DNA from: Xanthomonas arboricola
GTDB taxonomy: Bacteria; Pseudomonadota; Gammaproteobacteria; Xanthomonadales; Xanthomonadaceae
Direction: 5' to 3'
Length of the DNA: 64,000 bases
Assembly (NCBI RefSeq): GCF_002940665.1
Contig: NZ_MIGY01000001.1
Span: forward strand, 310,001-374,000
The notes beneath the pieces are model-generated. The model was not told the DNA's origin. It did not search any database and saw only the letters and a list, made by a program, of their open reading frames with translations. Positions 26,101 through 34,230 of this stretch are shown in pieces (position 1 is the first letter of the stretch; each line of letters starts with the position of its first letter). The translations under genes were made by a program, and so were the position numbers.

Positions 26101-26745
26101 CTGCCGGTTCGGTTCGTCCGGGACATGTACGCGATGCAGACGTTTTCCGTCGTAATAGGCCAGGCCGCTACTGGTTCCGATCCACAGCCGCCGCCGGTTG
26201 TCCGCCGCAAGATTCATGACCATGGCCTGGTCAAGGTTGCCATCGACCATCCCCAGATCCACCGACGACATCGCGCCGGAAGTATCGATGCGAACCAGCG
26301 CGCCGGTCGTGGTTCCGGCCCAGATATCGCCGTCGAACGCAGCGACGCTGTAAATCTCGCCATCCTTCATCGACGGATAGTCAACCGCGCGGTAGTGCCG
26401 AAAGTGGCTTCGTCCGGCATCCATGACGCTCAGCGTCTTGCCGCAGCCGATCCATATCCTGTCCAGCGCGTCGATGTGCAGCGCCTGGATCGCGTTGCAG
26501 GGCAACGATGCCGGGTCGGAAGGATCGTGTCGCCAAGTCCTGAATCCTGCGCCGTCGTATCGCACCAAACCATCCAGGGTGCCAAGCCACAGATAGCCGG
26601 CACGATCCTGGTGGATCGCAACCACCATGGTCGATGGGAGTCCGTCGCTGGGACCGACGATCCGGAAACGCGGGATCTCCGGAATCTTCGCCGCACAGGG
26701 CAATGCGCCCAGCAGCAAGACGAGCAAAACGGCAAACGCACGCAT
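23179..26745 (-). CDS. Hybrid sensor histidine kinase with periplasmic propeller (paralogue 2)
   Basis: 1188 residues. The ATG at 26745 is preceded by GGAAAGGATGCCCAC, a good ribosome-binding site, and opens a signal peptide (MRAFAVLLVLLLGALPCAA). Domains follow the order of paralogue 1: propeller blades (about 25-670), Y_Y_Y (about 680-755), a membrane helix (about 760-785), HisKA with LGHEVRTPMTGVLGMSELLL (His about 817), HATPase (DTGPGMS, GSGLGLAI) and a receiver with CDLDLPGIDG and FLRKPVTG. The HisKA region is almost identical to paralogue 1 while the sensor halves differ, which suggests tandem duplication with divergence of ligand specificity. Confidence 0.88.
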   Translation of the reverse strand: MRAFAVLLVLLLGALPCAAKIPEIPRFRIVGPSDGLPSTMVVAIHQDRAGYLWLGTLDGLVRYDGAGFRTWRHDPSDPASLPCNAIQALHIDALDRIWIGCGKTLSVMDAGRSHFRHYRAVDYPSMKDGEIYSVAAFDGDIWAGTTTGALVRIDTSGAMSSVDLGMVDGNLDQAMVMNLAADNRRRLWIGTSSGLAYYDGKRLHRVHVPDEPNRQSAIFGLQWAGDRLWLGSESGLHVMGTDDQWLPLPWGTMFGTGNEFWGAVAAPDGEFWLGSGRGLWRTRGERPPVPAFSGEGPLSRRNVIGLLGAADGGLWVPMHGTGLGYLPADWKRTAVLKPPVPTGDAIYCNLAPATRSGGLWQVDAEGRLLRVDPGTGDTFQTGLQSPHLKDMELVSALEDRLQRVWLGNLSFGLSRMDLRTGEFIHWPSHGPEPASALSAPDWIIEHGDTVWMAFIDMLQQRDLRSGRVLQRITQQDLHGLRDIAVQQLEQGPDGRVWVAGEGGMFAWDDASRRFVPVAGLEGTQIQAFASQSPDMVWVYRAIGAEQWKKTATRWVRVRQVGQADGLTGFDASAMRIDARGRVWISSLRGLWRIDPSVTPARLRNIGTRDGLTSQEFTQHCLLMAGDILIGATSDGSTVLLDTAMPDIAPFVPALQLEHVSVLRNGARIALPMDRPFQLGPGDRQLQIVSRLLSYSDPLSNRYRSFLKGFDTDWQTSGNAGIREFASLPAGSYELALQGVDPLGNRSQMRSLRFSVNPPWWRSDAGIALICLLGLLLSAFLAAAYRRRVRMRAQWQLAQHKRELAEQASLAKTRFLATLGHEVRTPMTGVLGMSELLLQTPLDGRQQGYASAIQLAGKHLLRLVNDALDLARIEAGKLPLDYRDFDLRQLIGQVAELVRPSAEHKQLAFACELDDALPPALHGDASRVQQILLNLLFNAVKFTEHGSVSLRVAVVPQSHRHGIRIDVCDTGPGMSAEQRGRLFQRFEQAEGAVTLARHGGSGLGLAICRELAAAMGGTVTVSSELGQGACFAVELPLRWVSVLPAVPAPARATSPQAQAPLQLLLVEDDPTVAQVIVGLLQTRGHQVTHVLHGLAALAEISTRSFDAGLCDLDLPGIDGASLVAQLRARGVRFPIVAVTARADADAEPQAMAAGCNGFLRKPVTGELLAQALARVLADAVDAHDVPAAD

Positions 26746-26829
26746 GTGGGCATCCTTTCCACGTCCAGCCCGCATGCTCGCAACGGATCGTTGCGAGCGC
26801 AAGCCAAGCGCGGTGCAGCGGGATATGTC

Positions 26830-26835
26830 TAGAAT
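26830..26835 (+). promoter_or_regulatory. -10-like box TAGAAT just upstream of the YceI gene
   Basis: TAGAAT ends six bases before the ATG at 26842. No -35 is evident at the normal spacing. If used, the transcript is nearly leaderless. Confidence 0.4.
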
Positions 26836-26841
26836 CCGCCC

Positions 26842-27504
26842 ATGACAACCCTCGCCCGCCTGTTGCTGCTTCCCGCCCTGGTCGTGACCAGCCTCGCCGC
26901 AACCGCTGCGCCGGCGCGGTACGCGCTGGATCCGGTGCACACGCGGGTCCTGTTCGCAGTCGAACATGCCGGCTTTTCCAAGGCGTTGGGCACCGTTTCC
27001 GGAACCAGCGGCACGCTGGTGTTCGACCCGGACGACTGGGCCTCGGCTAGGCTGGACGTCACCGTGCCGCTGCACCGCGCCGACCTGGGCGATGCCAAGT
27101 GGAACCAGGCCACCCTGGCACGCAACCTACTGAACGCCGAGCGGTTTCCCGACGCGCATTTCGTCTCCACGCAGGTGGAAGCCAGCGGCGAGAACCACGC
27201 CAAGGTCACCGGCAATCTGACCCTGCACGGGGTCACCCGCCCGGTCACCCTGGACGTCACCCTCAATGCGCTCAAGCGCCATCCACTGCCGCCGTTCCGC
27301 CGCACTGCCGGGTTTTCCGCCACGGCCACGCTGAGCCGTGCGGAGTTCGGCGTCGACGCGTGGAAATCGATGATCGGCGATACGGTGGAACTGCGTATCG
27401 AAGCCGAAGCCGTGCGCGAAGGCCGCGCCGACGACGACACGCCGCAACCGCAACCTCAAAACGCACCCGCCGCCCCCGTCGCTGCCCCCAACCCGGAATC
27501 CTGA
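26842..27504 (+). CDS. YceI family periplasmic protein (first copy)
   Basis: 220 residues with an N-terminal signal peptide (MTTLARLLLLPALVVTSLAATAAPA). The mature part is a YceI lipocalin-like barrel: YALDPVHTRVLFAVEHAGFSKALG, the paired strands around FPDAHFVST, GNLTLHGVTRPVTLDV, and FSRAEFGVD-like ATLSRAEFGVDAWKSMIGDTVELRI. YceI proteins bind isoprenoid or amphiphilic ligands in the periplasm. A 30-residue Pro/Gln/Ala-rich tail is unusual. It is followed two bases later by the cytochrome b gene; the trio YceI-cytochrome b-YceI looks like one operon. Confidence 0.87.
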   Translation: MTTLARLLLLPALVVTSLAATAAPARYALDPVHTRVLFAVEHAGFSKALGTVSGTSGTLVFDPDDWASARLDVTVPLHRADLGDAKWNQATLARNLLNAERFPDAHFVSTQVEASGENHAKVTGNLTLHGVTRPVTLDVTLNALKRHPLPPFRRTAGFSATATLSRAEFGVDAWKSMIGDTVELRIEAEAVREGRADDDTPQPQPQNAPAAPVAAPNPES

Positions 27505-27506
27505 GC

Positions 27507-28070
27507 ATGACCCTGAAGAACGTCGAACGCTGGGGCGGTGTCAGCCAGACCCTGCACTGGCTGATCGCACTGCTGATCCTGGTGCTGGGCATCGTCGGCC
27601 TGACCATGGGCGAATTGCCCAAGACGCCGAAATATTTCTGGGTCTACACCGCGCACAAATCGGTGGGCCTGAGCGTGTTGGCACTGGTGATCGTACGGCT
27701 GGGCTGGCGCCTGTATGCGGGCGCGCCGCCGCCGGTGTCCGGCACCCCGCGCTGGCAGGAACGCATCGCCGGGCTGACCCACTGGCTGCTGTACGCGATG
27801 ATCTTGGCGATGCCGCTGTCGGGCTGGTTGTACGACTCCACCAGCGGCCTGCGCCCGTTCCGCTGGTTTGGCCTGTTTGCCGTGCCCAAGCTCAGCCCGC
27901 CGGACGAACAATTGCGTGCGGTTGCGCACTTCGTCCACGAGTGGGGCTTCTGGTTGTTGATAGCCGTGGTGCTGGCGCATGCCGGCGCTGCGCTCTACCA
28001 CCACCTGTTCCAGCGTGACGCCACCTTGGTGCGGATGTTGCCGCGCGGTTGGCTCTCTTCCAAACCCTGA
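27507..28070 (+). CDS. Cytochrome b561 family protein
   Basis: 187-residue inner-membrane protein with four hydrophobic helices. Candidate heme ligands are the histidines in QTLHWLIAL (helix 1), YTAHKSVGL (helix 2), and the C-terminal HFVHEWGFWLL and LAHAGAALYHH. This is the small CybB/b561 type that moves electrons between quinol and periplasmic acceptors, including superoxide. It starts two bases after the upstream YceI stop and ends 11 bases before the next YceI gene. Pairing of YceI with b561 is recurrent, which suggests YceI delivers or senses a quinone-like ligand (inference). Confidence 0.88.
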   Translation: MTLKNVERWGGVSQTLHWLIALLILVLGIVGLTMGELPKTPKYFWVYTAHKSVGLSVLALVIVRLGWRLYAGAPPPVSGTPRWQERIAGLTHWLLYAMILAMPLSGWLYDSTSGLRPFRWFGLFAVPKLSPPDEQLRAVAHFVHEWGFWLLIAVVLAHAGAALYHHLFQRDATLVRMLPRGWLSSKP

Positions 28071-28081
28071 AGGATTTCCCC

Positions 28082-28651
28082 ATGTCGTCCAGATTGCTCG
28101 CCTCTCCCCTGCTGGTCGCCGCCGCCCTGGTGGCCACATTCGCTGCCGCCCCGCTTCTCGCTGCCGATTACGTGCAGGCGCCCGGCTCGTCGCTGGTATT
28201 TGCCAGCAAGTACGACGGCGAAGTGTTTACCGGCAAGTTTCCCGGTTTCGACACCACACTGAGTTTCGACCCGGCCAATCTTGCCGGCGCCAAGCTCGAT
28301 GTGCGCATTCCCCTGGCCAGTGCCATCAGCGGAAACAACGATCGTGATTCGACCCTGCAAGGGCCGGACTTCTTCAACGTGGCCAAGTTCGCCACCGCGC
28401 GCTACCGCGCCGACAAGGTCCGCGCACTCGGCGGCAATCAGTACGCGGCCGACGGCACGCTGGAATTGCGCGGCGTCAGCAAGCCGGTCACGCTGACCTT
28501 CACCTGGACACCCGGCGCGCAGCCGGTGCTGGCCGGCAAGGCGCTGGTCAAGCGCCTGGACTTCGGCGTCGGCGGCGGCGACTGGGCCGATACCAAGACC
28601 ATTCCCAACGAGACCGCGATCAGCACCAAGGTGGTATTCAAGGCGAAGTAA
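28082..28651 (+). CDS. YceI family periplasmic protein (second copy)
   Basis: 189 residues with a signal peptide cleaved near PLLAADY. The mature YceI barrel shows SSLVFASKYDGEVFTGKFPGFDTTLSFDP, the conserved SGNNDRDSTLQGPDFFNVAKFATARY, and GTLELRGVSKPVTLTFTW. It lacks the Pro/Gln tail of the first copy and is more typical of the family. ATG at 28082, after GAAGGATTTCCC. Third gene of the YceI-b561-YceI cluster. Confidence 0.88.
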   Translation: MSSRLLASPLLVAAALVATFAAAPLLAADYVQAPGSSLVFASKYDGEVFTGKFPGFDTTLSFDPANLAGAKLDVRIPLASAISGNNDRDSTLQGPDFFNVAKFATARYRADKVRALGGNQYAADGTLELRGVSKPVTLTFTWTPGAQPVLAGKALVKRLDFGVGGGDWADTKTIPNETAISTKVVFKAK

Positions 28652-28683
28652 CGCCACCGGCCGCAACCGGACGCGGCCATTGA

Positions 28684-28716
28684 ACGGCGGCCTACCTCGT
28701 CGGGCCGCCGTCCTTT
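28684..28716 (+). terminator. Hairpin after the YceI cluster
   Basis: ACGGCGGCC pairs perfectly with GGCCGCCGT across a ten-base loop and is followed by CCTTT. A weak rho-independent terminator candidate. Confidence 0.45.
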
Positions 28717-28763
28717 ACGCCTGTGCCAAACGCATCGCCGCCGCACAGTTGTCGCCTGTTGCA

Positions 28764-28997
28764 TCAGCGCACGCCGGCATCCAGCCACTCGCGCAGACGC
28801 CGGCGATCGAACGGCCAACCCAACTCACGCCCATCCGCATCGCACACCACCGGCACGCGCTCACCATAAACGGACTCAAGCGCCGCATCGCCGTCGATGA
28901 AGACGCTACTGAACTCGCCTGCGCGTGCCTGCGCCAGTACTTCCACGGCCTGGTCGCACAGGTGGCAATCGTCGCGCTGGTACAGGATCAAGGCCAT
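28764..28997 (-). CDS. Glutaredoxin-like family protein
   Basis: 77-residue thioredoxin-fold protein: [23 protein letters not shown] carries a CxxC redox pair (C11, C14), and [20 protein letters not shown] holds the cis-Pro and following strand. This is the short glutaredoxin-like/DUF836 type. It is a single gene on the minus strand facing the serine dehydratase gene, whose start is 85 bases away. Confidence 0.82.
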   Translation of the reverse strand: MALILYQRDDCHLCDQAVEVLAQARAGEFSSVFIDGDAALESVYGERVPVVCDADGRELGWPFDRRRLREWLDAGVR

Positions 28998-29045
28998 CCA
29001 GAACTCTCATGCTGCGCTGCAGCCGTGCCGCAAGCGCCGACCGAC

Positions 29046-29051
29046 TAGAAT
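29046..29051 (+). promoter_or_regulatory. -10-like box TAGAAT upstream of L-serine dehydratase
   Basis: TAGAAT lies 31 bases before the ATG at 29083 in the divergent region with the glutaredoxin-like gene. No consensus -35. Confidence 0.4.
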
Positions 29052-29082
29052 AGCCGCCTTTACGCTCACCTCTCCGGCAAGC

Positions 29083-30465
29083 ATGGCTGTCAGCACGTTC
29101 GACCTGTTCAAGATCGGCATCGGTCCGAGTTCCTCCCACACCGTGGGGCCGATGCGCGCGGCCGAGCGCTTCGTGCATCGCTGGCTGCTCGACGCCGGCC
29201 GCCTGCAGGATGTGGTGCGCATCCGCGCCGAAGTCTTCGGCTCGCTGGCCCTGACCGGCCGTGGCCATGGCACCGACAAGGCCGTGCTGCTCGGCCTGGA
29301 AGGCCACCGCCCCAACCTGATCGACCCGGACATCATCCCGGCCACGCTGGAGCGCATCCGCGCCAGCAAGCGCATCAGCCTGATGGGCCAGCACGTCATC
29401 GCCTTCGACGAAAAGCGCGACCTGCCGATGAACAAGCGGCAGAAGCTGCCCTACCACACCAATGGCATGCGCTTCACCGCTTACGATGCCGATGAAGCGG
29501 TGATCGCCACGCGCGATTACTACTCGGTCGGCGGCGGTTTCGTGGTCAATCAGGACGATGCCGCCGACGACCGCATCGTGGCCGACGAAACGCCACTGCC
29601 CTATCCCTTCCTCAGCGGCGACGAACTGCTCGCGCAATGCGCGCGCAGCGGCCTGAGCATCGCCGCGCTGATGTTCGAAAACGAAAAGAGCTGGCGCAGC
29701 GAGGACGCCATCCGCGCCGGCCTGCGCGAGCTGTGGGCGGCAATGCAGTCCTGCGTGGAGCGCGGTATCCGCCAGGAAGGCACGCTGCCAGGGGGGCTGA
29801 ACGTCTCGCGGCGCGCGCCGGCGTTGTATCGCGAACTGTCGTCCAAACCGGAAGCGGCGATGCGCGATCCGCTGACCACACTGGACTGGGTCAATCTCTA
29901 CGCACTGGCCGTCAACGAGGAAAACGCGGCCGGTGGCCGCGTGGTCACCGCGCCCACCAACGGCGCGGCCGGCATCATCCCGGCGGTGCTGCATTACTTC
30001 GACCGCTTCTGCCCCGGCGCATCCGAGCAGCGCATCTTCGACTTCCTGCTCACCGCTGCGGCCATCGGCATTCTCTACAAGGAAAATGCCTCCATTTCCG
30101 GCGCCGAGGTCGGCTGCCAGGGCGAAGTGGGCGTGGCCTGTTCGATGGCCGCCGGCGGTCTGGTCGCCGCGCTGGGCGGCAATCCCGGGCAGATCGAAAA
30201 TGCCGCGGAAATCGGCATGGAACACAACCTGGGCCTGACCTGCGACCCGATCGGCGGCCTGGTGCAGATCCCCTGCATCGAACGCAATGCAATGGGCGCG
30301 GTGAAGGCGATCAATGCCAGCCGCATGGCCATGCGCGGCGACGGCAAGCACAAGGTGTCGCTGGACAAGGTCATCAAGACCATGCGCGACACCGGCCGCG
30401 ACATGCAGGACAAGTACAAGGAAACCAGCCGCGGTGGCCTGGCGGTCAACGTCATCGAATGCTGA
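29083..30465 (+). CDS. sdaA: L-serine ammonia-lyase (iron-sulfur type)
   Basis: 460-residue single-chain L-serine dehydratase converting serine to pyruvate and ammonia. The N-terminal beta domain has the signature [22 protein letters not shown] (about residues 9-30). The alpha domain contains [19 protein letters not shown] and cysteines suited to a 4Fe-4S cluster ([37 protein letters not shown]). Length is typical of SdaA/SdaB. The ATG at 29083 starts exactly at the family N-terminus. It stands alone, with a long gap on its 3' side. Confidence 0.95.
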   Translation: MAVSTFDLFKIGIGPSSSHTVGPMRAAERFVHRWLLDAGRLQDVVRIRAEVFGSLALTGRGHGTDKAVLLGLEGHRPNLIDPDIIPATLERIRASKRISLMGQHVIAFDEKRDLPMNKRQKLPYHTNGMRFTAYDADEAVIATRDYYSVGGGFVVNQDDAADDRIVADETPLPYPFLSGDELLAQCARSGLSIAALMFENEKSWRSEDAIRAGLRELWAAMQSCVERGIRQEGTLPGGLNVSRRAPALYRELSSKPEAAMRDPLTTLDWVNLYALAVNEENAAGGRVVTAPTNGAAGIIPAVLHYFDRFCPGASEQRIFDFLLTAAAIGILYKENASISGAEVGCQGEVGVACSMAAGGLVAALGGNPGQIENAAEIGMEHNLGLTCDPIGGLVQIPCIERNAMGAVKAINASRMAMRGDGKHKVSLDKVIKTMRDTGRDMQDKYKETSRGGLAVNVIEC

Positions 30466-30899
30466 GCCGGGCGCGGCCCCGGGCCGCGCCCTGTATCGCC
30501 ACCGAGCGCGGCAGCGCGCTGCGCACCCGTCGCGCACGCGGAAGAAGACGCCCCACCCCTCCCCTCTGGCAGGCGCAGAAAGCGGCACAGATCGAGCAGG
30601 CCGCGAACGTCCTGCCCTGCAACACGTGCCCCCGCAGACACCCTTCTGCCGCCTGCGGAGCAAGGGCTCCGAAGTGCGGATGGGGCCATCGCGATCGTTA
30701 TCGCTCGCCGGAAGCCGGCGCGCGGCGCAGCCATGCAAGATGCCCTGCCATGGTGTGATTGCAGTCACTGCCCGCAGATCGCCAAACAGGGCGATACGTC
30801 CAACGGCCGCGCCCGCCGATGCAGTCGCATGACAGCGCTGTACGTCCCCACCACATGCCGCCATGTACCGTCTGACGCTGGATTCCGACGGAGATCGCG
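30466..30899. other. Intergenic stretch after sdaA
   Basis: 434 bases without a credible gene. A GC-only hairpin (GGGCGCGGCC/GGCCGCGCCC, 30469-30491) directly follows the sdaA stop and lacks a T-run. The rest shows nothing I can name. Confidence 0.5.
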
Positions 30900-31895
30900 A
30901 TGCGACAGCTTGCCTGCACTCTCGCCCTGGCCCTGGCCTGCGGCCCCCTGCTGGCGCAGGAAACCAGCTACGGCCCGCGCCTGGAAGGCTTCGACTACCC
31001 GTATCCGGTCAAGACCTTTGCGTTCACCTCGCAACGGCAGCCGCTGGAAATGGCTTACCTGGATGTCGCGCCCACCGGCAAACCCAACGGGCACACTGCC
31101 GTGCTGCTGCATGGCAAGAACTTCTGCGCTGCCACCTGGGAGCAGACCATCGCCGCGTTGAGCACCGCCGGCTATCGCGTCATCGCGCCTGACCAGGTGG
31201 GCTTCTGCAAGTCCAGCAAGCCGGCCGCCTATCAGTTTTCCTTCGCGCAGCTGGCCGACAATACGCAGGCACTGCTGAAAAAATTGGGCATCGAACGTGC
31301 GGTGGTGGTCGGCCATTCGATGGGGGGCATGCTCGCCATCCGTTACGCGCTGATGTATCCGCAGGCCACCGAGCACCTGGCCTTGGTGGACCCGATCGGC
31401 CTGGAAGACTGGAAGGCCGAAGGCATCCCTTGGCGTAGCGTCGACGCCTGGTACGACAATGAACTGAAGATCAATTTTGAGCGCATCAAGAAGTATCAGA
31501 TGGAGGTCTACTACGCCGGCCAATGGAAGCCCGAGTTCGAACGCTGGGCGCGCATGCAGGCCGGCATGTCGCTGGGCAGAGGTAGGCAGGCAGTTGCCTG
31601 GAACCAGGCGCTGACCTACGACATGGTGTTCAACCAGCCAGTGGTCTACGAACTGCACAAACTCAACGTGCCGACCACATTGTTCATCGGCCTCAAGGAC
31701 CGCACCGCGATCGGCAAGGACACCGCACCGCCCGAGGTCAAGGCACGTGTCGGCGATTACACCACGCTGGGCAAGCGTGCGGCCGAAGCGATTCCGAACG
31801 CCAAGCTCGTCGAGTTCGCCGATCTCGGACATTCGCCGCAGGTGCAGGACCCGACACGTTTCAATGCCGCGTTGTTGAAGGCGCTTGCGCAGTAA
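30900..31895 (+). CDS. Secreted alpha/beta hydrolase
   Basis: 331 residues with a signal peptide (MRQLACTLALALACGPLLAQ). The alpha/beta-hydrolase fold is plain: oxyanion region LLHGKNFCAATWEQ, the nucleophile elbow VVVGHSMGGMLAIRYAL (GHSMG, about residues 139-143), an acid near FIGLKDRTAIGKD and the catalytic His in ADLGHSPQVQDP. Probably an esterase-like enzyme of the periplasm; the substrate cannot be told. The ATG follows CGGAGATCGCG. Monocistronic, convergent with the methionine operon. Confidence 0.85.
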   Translation: MRQLACTLALALACGPLLAQETSYGPRLEGFDYPYPVKTFAFTSQRQPLEMAYLDVAPTGKPNGHTAVLLHGKNFCAATWEQTIAALSTAGYRVIAPDQVGFCKSSKPAAYQFSFAQLADNTQALLKKLGIERAVVVGHSMGGMLAIRYALMYPQATEHLALVDPIGLEDWKAEGIPWRSVDAWYDNELKINFERIKKYQMEVYYAGQWKPEFERWARMQAGMSLGRGRQAVAWNQALTYDMVFNQPVVYELHKLNVPTTLFIGLKDRTAIGKDTAPPEVKARVGDYTTLGKRAAEAIPNAKLVEFADLGHSPQVQDPTRFNAALLKALAQ

Positions 31896-31927
31896 GCAGA
31901 GCCGGTCCTCTCCACTTCCCCAACCCG

Positions 31928-33016
31928 CTACCCAGCCACAATCCGCAACACGTCATCCAGCAACGCCGCCGCCGTCACCTCGGCACCCGCGCCCGGTCCC
32001 TGTATCAGCAATGGCTGCTGGCGATAGCGATCGCTGCTGATGGCGACACGGTTATCGGTGCCGGCGCCGCCGGCCAGCGGGTGATCCAGCGCCAACTCGC
32101 GCAAGCCGACGCTGGCACCATGCGCATCCACGCGGCCGACAAAGCGCAGGCAACGCCCTGCGGCACGTGCCTGCTGCCAGCGCGCGCCGACCACCGCATC
32201 CAGCGCGCCCAGCTGCGCATCCAGGGTATCGAGCGGCACCCGCGCAATGCTCGCGGGCACCAGCGATTCCACATGCACCTGTTCGGCTTCCAGTTGCCAC
32301 CCAGCCGTACGCGCCAGGATCAGCAGTTTGCGCCGCACGTCCTCGCCCGACAGATCGATACGCGGATCCGGCTCGGTATAGCCGGCCGCCATCGCCTCAC
32401 GCACGCAATCTGAAAACGCGCCATTGCCGTCGTAGCGATGAAACAGCCATGCCAGCGATCCGGACAACACGCCTTCGATCGAATGGATATGGTCGCCGCC
32501 TGCCACCAGCGCGCGCACGCTGCTCAGTACCGGCAGCCCCGCCCCGACGGTGGCGCTATCGCCGTAATGCGCACCGCTGGCGTGACGCGCCGCGTGCAAG
32601 GCCTGCGCCCGCGACAACGCGGTGCCCTGGCCCAGCTTGTTGGCAGTCACCACATGCACGCCGCGCAGTAGCCATTCCACATGCCAATCGGCGACGACAT
32701 CGCTGGCGGTCGCATCCACCAGCACATCCCCGGCACGCAAGGCGGTGGTCTCCGCCCAGGGTTGCAGCACGGTCTGGCCGCGCGGCGCAGCATTCGCCTG
32801 TTGCAGGGCCTGGGCGGCGCTGGTGCCGCAATCGTGGGCAATGCGCGAATTGGCCAACCAGTCGAAGCGCGGCAACTGCAGCTGGCGCTCCTGCAGCGCG
32901 GTGTAGCGCGCCACGAACGCGCGCCCCACCGTTCCGGTGCCCAGCAAGGCCAGCCGCGGTGTCGGCGCCACCGCTGCCGCCGAAGCGCGGCGCGAAACAG
33001 GCAGCACAGTGCTCAC
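31928..33016 (-). CDS. hom: Homoserine dehydrogenase
   Basis: 362 residues. NAD(P)-binding LALLGTGTVGRAFVARY (about residues 19-35), VLVDATASDVVADWH, the catalytic region VVTANKLGQGTALS, GDSATVGAGLPVL, and the substrate motif GVLSGSLAWLFHRYDG...YTEPDPRIDLSGEDVRRKLLIL are those of homoserine dehydrogenase. Unlike ThrA there is no aspartokinase or ACT domain, so it resembles the isolated C-terminal catalytic part. It makes homoserine, the substrate of the metX product encoded in the same operon. Start is a GTG overlapping the metB stop by four bases. Confidence 0.9.
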   Translation of the reverse strand: MSTVLPVSRRASAAAVAPTPRLALLGTGTVGRAFVARYTALQERQLQLPRFDWLANSRIAHDCGTSAAQALQQANAAPRGQTVLQPWAETTALRAGDVLVDATASDVVADWHVEWLLRGVHVVTANKLGQGTALSRAQALHAARHASGAHYGDSATVGAGLPVLSSVRALVAGGDHIHSIEGVLSGSLAWLFHRYDGNGAFSDCVREAMAAGYTEPDPRIDLSGEDVRRKLLILARTAGWQLEAEQVHVESLVPASIARVPLDTLDAQLGALDAVVGARWQQARAAGRCLRFVGRVDAHGASVGLRELALDHPLAGGAGTDNRVAISSDRYRQQPLLIQGPGAGAEVTAAALLDDVLRIVAG

Positions 33017-34230
33017 GCGTCGACCTGTTTGCGGCTTGCGCTGGTCAGTGTCGCCTCCGCACGCGCCAGACCGGCGCGCAGATCGATCAACAGATCCTCT
33101 GCCGATTCGATACCGATCGACAGCCGCAGCAAGCCATCGGAAATGCCGGCGGCAGCGCGTGCTTCGGCAGTCATCGCCGCATGCGTCATCGAGGCCGGAT
33201 GCGCGATCAGGCTTTCCACACCACCCAGCGACTCGGCCAGGGTGAAGTAACGCAGACCATCGACAAAGGCGCGCACTGCGGCTTCGCCACCATCGAGCTC
33301 GAAACTCATCATCGCGCCGAAACCCTTCTGCTGGCGCGCCGCCAGCGCATGACCCGGATGCGCGGCCAGGCCCGGGAAATACACTTGATTGACCACCGCA
33401 TGCCCGTCCAGCAATTCGGCGATCGCATCGGCGTTTTCCTGATGCACGCGCAGGCGCGCATCCAGCGTGCGCAGACCACGCAAGGTGAGGAAGGCATCGA
33501 ACGGCGAACCGGTCAGGCCCAGTGCGTTGGCCCACCACACCAGCTGTTGATGCAGTTCGGCATCGCGCGCGACCACCGCACCGCCCACCACATCGCTGTG
33601 GCCGTTGATGTACTTGGTGGTGGAATGCAGCACCAGATCCGCACCGAACTCCAGCGGCTTCTGCAGCGCCGGCGACAGGAAGGTGTTGTCCACCACGGTC
33701 AACGCGCCGACCTTCTTCGCCGCCTCGATGACGAAGCGCAGATCGGTGATGCGCAGCAACGGGTTGGACGGGGTTTCGATCAGCACCAGCTTGGGCGACT
33801 GTGCCAACGCATCGGCCAGCGAACGCGGGTCGGTGAGGTCGGCGGTGATCAACGCGAAGTGGCCTTTCTTGGCCAGCGCGTTGAACAGGCGCCAGCTGCC
33901 GCCGTAGGCATCGTGTGGCACCACCAGGGTGTCGCCCGGCTGCAGCAGCGCATTGAGCACCAGGTTGATCGCGCCCATGCCGGTGGAGGTGATCACCCCG
34001 CCGGCGCCGCCTTCCAGCTCGGCCAGCGCTTCACCAAGCAGATCGCGGGTCGGGTTGCCGCTGCGGGTGTAGTCGTACTGGCGCTTGTTGCCGAAACCAT
34101 CGAAGGAGAAGTTCGACGACAGCACGATCGGCGGCGTCACCGCGCCATAGGCAGTGTCGCGATCGATGCCGGCGCGGACGGCGGCGGTGGCGGCAGTACA
34201 GGGGGCGTCGGCAGGGTCACGAAAGCTCAT
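33013..34230 (-). CDS. metB: Cystathionine gamma-synthase/O-acylhomoserine sulfur-transfer enzyme
   Basis: 405-residue PLP enzyme of the Cys/Met metabolism family: YTRSGNPTRDLLGEALAELEGG, GDTLVVPHDAYGGS, VVDNTFLSPALQKPLEFGADLVLHSTTKYINGHSD (the lysine of STTK binds PLP, about residue 215), and SLGGVESLIAHPASMTHA near the C-terminus. Family members use O-succinyl- or O-acetyl-homoserine with cysteine (or sulfide); the exact specificity is not decided by sequence alone. The ATG overlaps the upstream metX stop by four bases. Confidence 0.88.
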   Translation of the reverse strand: MSFRDPADAPCTAATAAVRAGIDRDTAYGAVTPPIVLSSNFSFDGFGNKRQYDYTRSGNPTRDLLGEALAELEGGAGGVITSTGMGAINLVLNALLQPGDTLVVPHDAYGGSWRLFNALAKKGHFALITADLTDPRSLADALAQSPKLVLIETPSNPLLRITDLRFVIEAAKKVGALTVVDNTFLSPALQKPLEFGADLVLHSTTKYINGHSDVVGGAVVARDAELHQQLVWWANALGLTGSPFDAFLTLRGLRTLDARLRVHQENADAIAELLDGHAVVNQVYFPGLAAHPGHALAARQQKGFGAMMSFELDGGEAAVRAFVDGLRYFTLAESLGGVESLIAHPASMTHAAMTAEARAAAGISDGLLRLSIGIESAEDLLIDLRAGLARAEATLTSASRKQVDA

